Shown here piece by piece: positions 1 through 5,120 of a stretch of 5,139 bases of DNA. Each line of letters starts with the position of its first letter. The stretch's first letter is position 1. The DNA is taken from contig KL569163.1 of the NCBI GenBank assembly GCA_000715635.1, positions 90,853 to 95,991 of the forward strand, read 5' to 3'. The stretch is from Streptomyces violaceus. Lineage in GTDB: Bacteria > Actinomycetota > Actinomycetes > Streptomycetales > Streptomycetaceae. Below the pieces are notes generated by a model that saw nothing but the letters and a program-made list of their open reading frames with translations, was not told the origin of the DNA and searched no databases. Both the position numbers and the translations under genes were made by a program.

Positions 1-555
1 CAGCCGCTCCAGCATGTCGTCGAAGGTGTCCGCCAGCTCCTTCAGCTCGTCGTCGGGGCCGTCCAGCTCGATCCGGCGGGACAGGTCGGAGCCCGCCACC
101 GCGCGGGCGGTGCGGGTGATCCGGCCCAGCGGCGACAGGACCCGGCCGGCCATGGCGTAGCCGAAGGCGAAGGCGATGACCGCCAGGCCCAGCAGGGCCA
201 GGAGCGAGCGGCTGAGCAGGTTGTCCAGGGCGGCCTTGCGCTGGTCGTTGACGCACTGGTTCATGGCGTGGTTGAACTCGGCGGGCGAGGCCTGGCTGGG
301 CAGGTTGCAGATGTCGCTGGTGACCTTGCCCTCGACGATCTTGAACGGCAGCTCGCTGCCCACGTTCAGCGCCTCCGCGGCCAGCAGGTAGATGATCGAC
401 AGCAGCAGGATGCCGGCGATCAGGAACATGCCGCCGTAGAGCAGCGTGAGCCGTATGCGGATGGTGGGGCGCAGCCACGGGAAGGGCGGCGCGGGCCTTC
501 TGGGGTCCCAGGTGGGCTTCGGGGGCGCCTGCGGGGGCGCGGGAGTCGCTGCCAC
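1..555 (-). CDS. cutS: CutS sensor histidine kinase, N-terminal part only (cut by window start)
   Basis: Membrane sensor kinase that should autophosphorylate on a histidine and pass phosphate to CutR. The 185 visible codons give a Pro-rich cytoplasmic N-tail (residues 1-30), TM1 (about 36-60), an extracytoplasmic loop (about 61-115), TM2 (about 116-136) and a HAMP linker (about 137-185, with the R-V-L-S-P-L-G-R-I motif at 138-146). The H-box, dimerisation and ATPase domains lie beyond base 1. The loop holds exactly two cysteines, C83 and C101. From memory, published Streptomyces work treats a conserved cysteine pair here as the sensory element for extracytoplasmic redox or folding stress. I chose the GTG at 555-553, 6 bp after the cutR stop. 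No clear Shine-Dalgarno precedes it, so translation is probably coupled to cutR. Family identity is secure; the name rests on the adjacent CutR and on the cysteine pair. Confidence 0.92.
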   Translation of the reverse strand, partial: MAATPAPPQAPPKPTWDPRRPAPPFPWLRPTIRIRLTLLYGGMFLIAGILLLSIIYLLAAEALNVGSELPFKIVEGKVTSDICNLPSQASPAEFNHAMNQCVNDQRKAALDNLLSRSLLALLGLAVIAFAFGYAMAGRVLSPLGRITRTARAVAGSDLSRRIELDGPDDELKELADTFDDMLERL

Positions 556-561
556 GGGGTA

Positions 562-1215
562 TCAGATCCGGTAGCCGGAGCCGGGGACGGTGACGATGAC
601 GGGCGGCTCGCCGAGCTTGCGGCGCAGGGTCATCACCGTCACGCGCACCACGTTCGTGAACGGGTCGGTGTTCTCGTCCCAGGCCTTCTCCAGCAGCTGC
701 TCCGCCGAGACGACGGCGCCCTCGCTGCGCATCAGCACCTCCAGGACGGCGAACTCCTTGGGCGCGAGCTGGACCTCCTTGCCGTCGCGGAAGACCTCGC
801 GGCGGTTGGGGTCGAGCTTGATGCCGGAGCGCTCCAGGACAGGCGGCAGGGGCACGCTGGTGCGCCGGCCGAGGGCCCGCACGCGCGCGATGAGCTCGCT
901 GAACGCGAAGGGCTTGGGCAGATAGTCGTCGGCGCCGATCTCCAGGCCCTCCACACGGTCGCTGACGTCGCCGGAGGCCGTGAGCATCAGCACGCGCGTG
1001 GGCATGCCCAGCTCGACGATCTTGCGGCAGACGTCGTCGCCGTGCACGAGCGGGAGGTCGCGGTCGAGGACGACCACGTCGTAGTCGTTGACGCCGATAC
1101 GCTCCAAGGCGGCCGCACCGTCGTACACGACGTCGACGGCCATGGCCTCCCGGCGCAGCCCGGTGGCCACCGCATCGGCGAGCAGTTGCTCGTCCTCGAC
1201 GACGAGTACGCGCAC
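562..1215 (-). CDS. cutR: CutR response regulator, OmpR/PhoB family
   Basis: DNA-binding response regulator partnered with the adjacent CutS kinase. It is a complete 217-aa protein, the length I recall for CutR of S. lividans and S. coelicolor, and the sequence matches my memory of it closely. The receiver domain (residues 1-115) has acidic pocket E7/D8, phospho-acceptor D51 (V-L-D-R-D-L-P), T79 and K101 (L-P-K-P-F). The C-terminal winged helix (about 127-217) has a recognition-helix region N-V-V-R-V-T-V-M-T-L-R-R-K-L and ends G-S-G-Y-R-I. The start is GTG at 1215-1213, with AGGAAGGA (1231-1224) 8 nt upstream; the nearby ATG at 1234 is out of frame. It heads the cutR-cutS operon. The system was first described in S. 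lividans as affecting copper-dependent melanin and actinorhodin phenotypes, and was later tied to envelope stress (recollection). Confidence 0.96.
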   Translation of the reverse strand: MRVLVVEDEQLLADAVATGLRREAMAVDVVYDGAAALERIGVNDYDVVVLDRDLPLVHGDDVCRKIVELGMPTRVLMLTASGDVSDRVEGLEIGADDYLPKPFAFSELIARVRALGRRTSVPLPPVLERSGIKLDPNRREVFRDGKEVQLAPKEFAVLEVLMRSEGAVVSAEQLLEKAWDENTDPFTNVVRVTVMTLRRKLGEPPVIVTVPGSGYRI

Positions 1216-1358
1216 GTTCCTGGTCCTTCCTCATGTCCACCCGCACGGCGCTTCACGGGCGCATGCGGGCAGGGGCCTTCGACGGTCTGTTGGTGTGTTG
1301 CCCTCCATCCTGCCCTTTTCGGCCATAAGTCGGAGGTAAGGCGGGTGAGGAAGAGGTC

Positions 1359-1380
1359 GGGCGCGGGTGTGGGTGTGGGG
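1359..1380 (+). other. Canonical three-tetrad G-quadruplex motif
   Basis: Four G-runs separated by three loops of exactly 3 nt: GGG (1359-1361), cgc, GGG (1365-1367), tgt, GGG (1371-1373), tgt, GGGG (1377-1380). This fits G3+N1-7 rules with short, even loops. The G-rich strand is the template for cutR transcription, so a folded quadruplex could hinder leftward transcription into cutR. The motif lies just downstream (in the cutR direction) of the inverted repeat and candidate promoter. Its presence is directly visible; folding and function are inference. Confidence 0.6.
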
Positions 1381-1383
1381 AAT

Positions 1384-1398
1384 AGGAGATTTTCTCCT
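1384..1398. repeat. Inverted repeat AGGAGA-TTT-TCTCCT, possible operator
   Basis: Perfect 6-bp arms (1384-1389 and 1393-1398) around a 3-bp T-rich centre. It sits in intergenic DNA upstream of cutR and overlaps the -10 element of a possible ECF-type promoter. A dyad of this size suits a dimeric regulator, and CutR autoregulation is one possibility. I do not know the CutR consensus well enough to assign it. Confidence 0.4.
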
Positions 1399-1412
1399 CC
1401 GGTTAGGTTTCC
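1387..1412 (-). promoter_or_regulatory. Possible ECF-sigma (SigE-like) promoter reading toward cutR
   Basis: On the minus strand, GGAAAC (1412-1407) is followed after AAC by exactly 17 nt and then TCT (1389-1387). This fits the AAC-N16/17-TCT pattern I recall for Streptomyces SigE promoters. Transcription would start near 1380 and give a leader of about 165 nt for cutR. The match is short and could be chance; the -35 is GGAAAC rather than GGAAC. Confidence 0.25.
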
Positions 1413-1467
1413 CCGGAAGGGAGCTTGGGGAGGACGGCTTTACATCCCACGATCACACTCTGCTGGT

Positions 1468-1485
1468 ACCGCACCACCATGCGGT
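1468..1485. repeat. Inverted repeat ACCGCA-N6-TGCGGT in the intergenic region
   Basis: Perfect 6-bp arms (1468-1473 and 1480-1485) with a 6-nt centre. An alternative overlapping pairing, CGCACC/GGTGCG, spans 1470-1488. It lies midway between the divergent starts and could be a protein-binding site or an mRNA hairpin in either leader. No T-tract follows it, so it is not an obvious terminator. Confidence 0.3.
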
Positions 1486-1538
1486 GCGCATCAATCCGCT
1501 TTTCCGCAGGGCGGGCGTGGGTGTCCGGCACCGTCGCC

Positions 1539-1560
1539 GCCCAGCAGAGCGGCGCTGGGC
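1539..1560 (+). repeat. Hairpin in the leader of the 57-aa gene
   Basis: Perfect 7-bp stem GCCCAGC (1539-1545) / GCTGGGC (1554-1560) with an 8-nt loop, about 80 nt upstream of the small gene's start. A smaller 5-bp hairpin (GGCAC/GTGCC, 1593-1608) follows it. No poly-T follows either one. They may be leader structure or chance in G/C-rich DNA. Confidence 0.3.
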
Positions 1561-1641
1561 ATCCACCGGAGACGTGATCGTCCCTTCCGAACGGCACACC
1601 CCCGTGCCATCGACCCACGACCCAGGACGAGGGGGCGCAGC

Positions 1642-1815
1642 ATGGACGCATTCACCGCAGGACTTCTGCAGCGCATAAGGGCGACCGAGTCCGATCTCGA
1701 CCGGGCTCGCGACGAGGGCGACGACTTCCTCGTCGAGGTGGAGCAGGGCGAGCTCGACGACCTGCGCCGCCTCGCCGCCGAGCACGGTGTGGAGGTCGGC
1801 GCGACGAGCGTCTGA
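1642..1815 (+). CDS. Conserved-looking acidic small protein, 57 aa, function unknown
   Basis: Unrecognised small protein with 15 Asp/Glu against 6 Arg and no Lys or Cys, so strongly acidic. Residues about 6-48 look like one or two amphipathic helices (L-L-Q-R-I-R, then E-Q-G-E-L-D-D-L-R-R-L-A-A-E-H), perhaps a short coiled coil or helical hairpin. It has no signal peptide or membrane segment, so it is probably cytoplasmic. The ATG at 1642 has a GAGGGGG ribosome binding site (1629-1635) 6 nt upstream. Codons from about 14 on are almost all G/C-ending, as in real Streptomyces genes, while the first dozen include rare ATA and AGG. The frame is open far upstream, so the start rests on the ribosome binding site and on codon use. 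It diverges from cutR and ends 10 nt before a strong terminator. I recall an uncharacterised gene at this place in other Streptomyces. No function is assigned. Confidence 0.75.
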   Translation: MDAFTAGLLQRIRATESDLDRARDEGDDFLVEVEQGELDDLRRLAAEHGVEVGATSV

Positions 1816-1824
1816 TCAGGCCGT

Positions 1825-1867
1825 ACGAAGCGGGCCCCGGCGAATCCAGCGCCGGGGCCCGCTTCGT
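1825..1867. terminator. Bidirectional terminator, 18-bp perfect stem
   Basis: Arms 1825-1842 and 1850-1867 are perfect reverse complements (18 bp, mostly G/C) around a 7-nt loop (AATCCAG). It begins 9 nt past the stop of the 57-aa gene and lies 69 bp downstream of the end of the convergent phosphatase gene. There is no T-tract on either side, which is usual for Streptomyces terminators. The location between convergent genes suggests it stops transcription from both. Confidence 0.88.
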
Positions 1868-1901
1868 CGTCGTGCGGGCCCGTTCACGCGGTGTTCAGCG
1901 T

Positions 1902-1934
1902 GCCGCCGGCCTTCGTACGCCGGGCCGGGGCGGC
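1902..1934 (-). terminator. Possible second hairpin just after the phosphatase stop
   Basis: GCCG+CCGGCC (1902-1911) pairs with GGCCGG+CGGC (1923-1934), with a 2-nt GG bulge and an 11-nt loop. It starts immediately beyond the phosphatase stop codon in the minus direction. It may protect the 3' end or help terminate the hemH-phosphatase mRNA ahead of the stronger stem at 1825-1867. High G/C makes chance pairing possible. Confidence 0.3.
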
Positions 1935-1935
1935 C

Positions 1936-2751
1936 TCAGTCGTGCCAGGCGCCGAAGTCCTCCAGGAGGCGCTGGAGGGGTTCGAACACACCGGGGGTCC
2001 CCGCGACTGCCAGATCACCGGACGGGCGCTCTCCGGGGCGTCCACCGGTCAGGACGCCCGCTTCCCGGGCGATCAGGTCACCCGCCGCCAGGTCCCAGGC
2101 GTGCAGACCTCGCTCGTAGTAGCCGTCCAGGCGTCCCGCTGCCAGGTCGCACAGGTCGACCGCGGCCGAACCGCCGCGCCGGATGTCGCGCAGGAGCGGG
2201 ATCAGCCGCTGGGCGACCTCGGCCTGGTGGGCGCGGACCTCGGCGACGTAGTTGAAGCCCGTCGAGACCAGCGCCTGGTCCAGGGGCGGCGCGGGGCGGC
2301 AGGCCAGCCGGCGCTCGCCGTCCCAGGCGCCCGTGGCCCAGGCACCGCCGCCGAGCACGGCGTGGAACGTCTCGCCGCGCATCGGGGCCGTGACGACTCC
2401 GACGACGGTCTCGCCGTCCTGCTCGGCGGCGATGGAGACGGCCCAGGTGGGGAGCCCGTACAGGTAGTTGACCGTGCCGTCGAGCGGGTCGATCACCCAG
2501 CGGATGCCGCTCGTGCCGTCGCTGGAAGCGCCCTCCTCGCCGAGGAAGCCGTCGTCCGGGCGGCGCTCGGCGATCAGGCCGGTGATCAGCTTCTCGGCCG
2601 CGATGTCCATCTCCGTGACGACATCAATGGGGCTGGACTTGGTCGCGGCGACCACCAGGTCGGCCGGGCGCCCGTCCCGCAGCAACGCGCCCGCGCGGCG
2701 GGCGGCCTCCTGGGCGAGTTCGAGCAGGTCCGTGTGCAGGGGGTCGGTCAC
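1936..2751 (-). CDS. Inositol monophosphatase family protein (Mg-dependent sugar/polyol phosphatase)
   Basis: Complete 271-aa enzyme of the IMPase / FBPase / CysQ fold, cytoplasmic, expected to hydrolyse a phosphate monoester using Mg2+. Metal-binding motifs are intact: D49, E72/E73 (G-E-E), D88-P-L-D91-G-T (motif A) and W219-D220-L-A-A-G (motif B). Length is typical. Substrate cannot be read from sequence: inositol-1-phosphate (phosphatidylinositol or mycothiol supply), histidinol phosphate, or 3'-phosphoadenosine compounds are all possible within the family. The GTG at 2751-2749 is chosen because GAGGAG (2761-2756), overlapping the upstream hemH stop, lies 4 nt before it and the protein then begins at the normal family position. 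The same frame stays open through hemH, but that is an overlapping shadow. The 8-bp gap implies co-transcription and translational coupling with hemH. Confidence 0.93.
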   Translation of the reverse strand: MTDPLHTDLLELAQEAARRAGALLRDGRPADLVVAATKSSPIDVVTEMDIAAEKLITGLIAERRPDDGFLGEEGASSDGTSGIRWVIDPLDGTVNYLYGLPTWAVSIAAEQDGETVVGVVTAPMRGETFHAVLGGGAWATGAWDGERRLACRPAPPLDQALVSTGFNYVAEVRAHQAEVAQRLIPLLRDIRRGGSAAVDLCDLAAGRLDGYYERGLHAWDLAAGDLIAREAGVLTGGRPGERPSGDLAVAGTPGVFEPLQRLLEDFGAWHD

Positions 2752-2755
2752 GGGG

Positions 2756-2761
2756 CTCCTC
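2756..2761 (-). promoter_or_regulatory. Ribosome binding site of the phosphatase, overlapping the hemH stop
   Basis: The minus strand reads TGAGGAGCCCCGTG. The hemH stop TGA shares bases with GAGGAG, followed 4 nt later by the GTG start. This arrangement fixes the start choice and indicates translational coupling. Confidence 0.7.
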
Positions 2762-3887
2762 ACGCGTAGGTGCTGTCGGCGCCCGCCGCGGCGGGCCGGG
2801 GGGCGCGGGCCGGGCAGCAGCCGACCGGGCAGAGGTCGTGGCTCGCCCCGAGGGCGCCGAGGGCACAAGGGGTGACCTCCTGCCCGCGCTCGGCGGCCGC
2901 GCGCTCCGCGACGAGTTCGCGGATCGCGGCGGCGAACCTCGGGTCGGCGCCGACGGTGGCCGAGCGGCGCATGGGCAGCCCCAGTTCCTCGGCCTTCGCC
3001 TTGGCCTCCGTGTCGAGGTCGTACAGGACCTCCATGTGGTCGGAGACGAACCCGATCGGCGCGATCACGACGGCCGGGACACCGGCCGCGTGCCGCTCCT
3101 CCAGGTGGTCGCAGATGTCGGGCTCCAGCCACGGGATGTGCGGGGCGCCGGAGCGGGACTGGTAGACGAGCTGCCAGGGGTGGTCGACGCCGGTGCGCTC
3201 GCGGACGGCGTCCGCGATCAGCTTCGCCACGTCCAGGTGCTGCCTGACGTAGGCGCCGCCGTCGCCGTGGTCCTCGACAGGCCCGGAGGTGTCGGCGGAG
3301 GCCGTCGGGATCGAGTGGGTCGAGAAGGCGAGGTGCGCGCCGTCCCGGACGTCCTCGTCCAGCTCGGCGAGGGACCGGAGCACACCGTCGATCATGGGCT
3401 CGAGGAAGCCCGGGTGGTTGAAGTAGTGCCGCAGCTTGTCGACCTCGGGCAGCTCCAGGCCCTCGCTCTGCAGGGCCGCGAGCGCGTCGGCGAGGTTCTC
3501 GCGGTACTGGCGGCAGCCCGAGTACGAGGCGTAGGCGCTGGTGGCCAGGACCAGGATGCGGCGGCGGCCGTCGCGGACCATCTCGCGCAGCGTGTCCGTC
3601 AAGTAAGGCGCCCAGTTGCGGTTGCCCCAGTAGACCGGCAGGTCGAGGCCGTGGTCGGCGAAGTCCTTGCGCAGGGCGTCCAGCAGGGCGCGGTTCTGGT
3701 CGTTGATGGGGCTGACCCCGCCGAACAGGAAGTAGTGCTGCCCGACTTCCTTGAGGCGTTCCTTGGGGATGCCGCGCCCGCGCGTCACGTTCTCCAGGAA
3801 CGGGACCACGTCGTCCGGGCCTTCCGGGCCGCCGAAGGAGAGCAGCAGCAGGGCGTCGTAGGGGGTGACATCGCGCGCGTCTGGCAT
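2760..3887 (-). CDS. hemH: Ferrochelatase (actinobacterial coproporphyrin ferrochelatase, HemH/CpfC)
   Basis: Inserts Fe2+ into a porphyrin in heme biosynthesis. In actinobacteria the established substrate is coproporphyrin III, giving coproheme that HemQ/ChdC finishes. The 375-aa protein opens with [11 protein letters not shown] (14-24) and carries F-G-G-V-S-P-I-N (55-62), metal-site H191 in F-S-T-H-S-I-P and E286 in [10 protein letters not shown]125 (Y-S-G-C) plus C-terminal C341, C353, C357 and C358 fit the [2Fe-2S] cluster typical of actinobacterial enzymes. The tail after 359 is Ala/Pro-rich and probably disordered. The ATG at 3887 has AGGA (3898-3895) 7 nt upstream; an in-frame GTG at 3938 lacks a ribosome binding site. 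It is first gene of a pair with the downstream phosphatase and divergent from the MFS gene. Confidence 0.96.
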   Translation of the reverse strand: MPDARDVTPYDALLLLSFGGPEGPDDVVPFLENVTRGRGIPKERLKEVGQHYFLFGGVSPINDQNRALLDALRKDFADHGLDLPVYWGNRNWAPYLTDTLREMVRDGRRRILVLATSAYASYSGCRQYRENLADALAALQSEGLELPEVDKLRHYFNHPGFLEPMIDGVLRSLAELDEDVRDGAHLAFSTHSIPTASADTSGPVEDHGDGGAYVRQHLDVAKLIADAVRERTGVDHPWQLVYQSRSGAPHIPWLEPDICDHLEERHAAGVPAVVIAPIGFVSDHMEVLYDLDTEAKAKAEELGLPMRRSATVGADPRFAAAIRELVAERAAAERGQEVTPCALGALGASHDLCPVGCCPARAPRPAAAGADSTYA

Positions 3888-3910
3888 GGGTCGATCCTGC
3901 CACCCTGCAC

Positions 3911-3939
3911 TGACACCCGGGAAACGACGGGGTGACACC
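3911..3939. repeat. Direct repeat TGACACC, 22 bp apart, upstream of hemH
   Basis: TGACACC occurs at 3911-3917 and 3933-3939, a 22-bp period or about two helical turns, which puts both copies on the same DNA face. They lie 24-52 bp upstream of the hemH start, where a regulator or promoter element could act. A small CACCC/GGGTG dyad (3914-3918/3930-3934) sits between them. I found no convincing -35/-10 pair for hemH, though CAGGGT on the minus strand nearby resembles a -10. Confidence 0.3.
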
Positions 3940-4006
3940 TGCGCGGCAGCCGGGTCGGGGCGGATCCGGGGCTGGGCCGAACGGGTACCGCGGGGCGTTC
4001 CGGGCC

Positions 4007-4037
4007 GTAAGCTGTGTCGACTGCGTTAGCAGCTTAC
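4007..4037. repeat. Perfect 8-bp inverted repeat upstream of the MFS gene, possible operator
   Basis: GTAAGCTG (4007-4014) and CAGCTTAC (4030-4037) are exact reverse complements separated by 15 bp; the centre contains palindromic GTCGAC (4016-4021). It is 21 bp upstream of the TTG start. The left arm contains TAAGCT (4008-4013), which resembles a Streptomyces -10 (TAnnnT), but no good -35 sits 16-18 bp before it. A repressor bound here would block transcription. Alternatively the arms could pair in the mRNA leader. Confidence 0.45.
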
Positions 4038-4045
4038 TGAGCCCT

Positions 4046-4058
4046 ACGGAGACTCCGT
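4046..4058 (+). promoter_or_regulatory. Ribosome binding site of the MFS gene inside a palindrome
   Basis: GGAG (4048-4051) sits 6 nt before the TTG start, good spacing that supports this start. It is embedded in ACGGAG-A-CTCCGT (4046-4058), a perfect 6-bp dyad whose last base is the first base of the start codon. In RNA it can form a 5-bp stem with a GAC loop that would hide the ribosome binding site. Confidence 0.5.
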
Positions 4059-5120
4059 TGCCCAGCCCCTACCGCGCTCTGTTCGCAGCCCCCGGCTCCA
4101 AGGGTTTCTCCACCGCGGGCTTCCTCGGTCGCATCCCGGTGTCGATGATGGGCATCGGCGTGGTCACGATGATCTCCCAGCTCACCGGGCGGTACGGCCT
4201 GGCCGGCGCCCTGTCTGCGACCATCGCGCTGGCCGCGGCGGTGGCCGGACCACAGGTCTCGCGGCTGGTCGACCAGTACGGACAGCGGCGGGTGCTCCGC
4301 CCGGCGACCCTGATGTCGCTGACCGCTGCGGCCGTGCTGCTGTTAGCGACTCACTACGGATGGCCGGACTGGGTCCTGTTCGTGGCCTGCGCTGGCATCG
4401 GCTGCGTACCGAGCGTCGGCGCGATGATCCGGGCCCGCTGGGCAGCCCTGTACCGGGGCACGCCGCAGCTGCACACCGCGTACTCCTTCGAGTCCGTGGT
4501 GGACGAGGTCTGCTTCGTCTTCGGGCCGATCATCTCCATCGGCCTCTCGACGGCCTGGTTCCCGGAGGCCGGTCCGCTGCTCGCCGCCTGCTTCCTGGCG
4601 GCCGGCGTCTTCTGGCTGACCGCGCAGCGCGCCACCGAGCCCCAGCCGCACCCGCGCGAGCGGCACGGCGGCGGCGGTACGGCGATCCGCGCGCGGGGCC
4701 TTCAGGTCCTGATGGCCACCTTCGTGGCGACCGGGGCGATCTTCGGGGCGGTCGACGTGGTCACCGTGGCCTTCGCCGACGAGGAGGGGCACAAGGCCGC
4801 CGCGAGCATCGTCCTCGCGCTGTACGCGGCGGGTTCCTGTGTGGCGGGCATGATCTTCGGGCTCCTGCACTTCGCCGGGGCGCCGGAACGCCGGTGGTTG
4901 CTGGGCGTGTGCGCCATGGCCGTGAGTATGATCCCCCTCCTACTGGTCGGAAACTTGCCGTTTCTGGCCGTGGCGCTGTTCGTTGCGGGACTGTCCATCG
5001 CTCCGACGATGATCACGACGATGTCCCTCATCGAAGAGCACGTACCACGTGCGCAGCTCACCGAGGGCATGACCTGGGTGAGCACCGGGCTCGCGGTGGG
5101 GGTCGCACTCGGCTCCTCCG
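4058..5120 (+). CDS. MFS transporter, C-terminus missing (contig end)
   Basis: Integral membrane permease of the major facilitator superfamily; substrate and direction unknown. From the TTG at 4058 about 354 genuine residues are visible. Hydrophobic segments lie near residues 22-42, 47-67, 82-99, 104-124, 150-167, 171-189, 214-236, 247-270, 279-298 and 301-320, consistent with a 12-TM fold missing its last one or two helices. The loop S-R-L-V-D-Q-Y-G-Q-R-R-V-L (68-80) matches MFS motif A between TM2 and TM3. A Gly/Arg/His-rich cytoplasmic linker (about 191-212) divides the two halves. Codon 96 is TTA, a very rare Streptomyces codon read by the bldA tRNA. The start is supported by GGAG 6 nt upstream and the family-like P-Y-R-A-L-F-A-A-P-G-S opening. 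The frame runs into adapter sequence; residues after 354 are not real. It is divergent from hemH. Confidence 0.9.

Larger units (their letters stand above)
1216..1641. other. Divergent intergenic region between cutR and the 57-aa small gene
   Basis: This 426-bp stretch holds the 5' leaders and promoters of two divergent genes. I see no credible protein here: open frames across it are antisense continuations of neighbouring genes or lack the local G/C third-base bias. It contains the cutR ribosome binding site (1224-1231), a G-quadruplex motif (1359-1380), an AGGAGA-TTT-TCTCCT inverted repeat (1384-1398), a possible ECF-type promoter toward cutR (1387-1412), and dyads at 1468-1485, 1539-1560 and 1593-1608. 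A -10-like TAGGTT at 1404-1409 on the plus strand could serve the small gene but has no matching -35. The region around 1380-1500 is less G/C-rich than the flanking genes, as expected for control DNA. Confidence 0.7.

Noticed and set aside
1231..1326. 31-codon minus-strand open frame just upstream of cutR, ending on the cutR ribosome binding site (possible leader peptide)
   Set aside because: About a third of codons end in A or T, unlike real genes here, and the first ATG has no ribosome binding site. It would merit a look only if conserved in relatives.
268..1641. Long plus-strand open frame opposite cutR and cutS, continuous with the 57-aa gene
   Set aside because: It is antisense to secure genes, has unnatural composition (very rich in Asp, Gly, Arg, Val, His) and no domain. 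Only the part from the ATG at 1642 has a ribosome binding site and proper codon use.
2752..3903. Minus-strand frame extending the phosphatase upstream through hemH to about 655 aa (possible fusion)
   Set aside because: The extension is a frame-shifted reading of hemH, rich in Arg/Pro/Ala. The GTG at 2751 with its ribosome binding site gives a normal-length phosphatase.
2838..3935. 365-aa plus-strand open frame antisense to hemH
   Set aside because: High-GC antisense shadow with Val/Gly/Asp/Arg-rich composition and no recognisable domain; hemH on the other strand is unmistakable.
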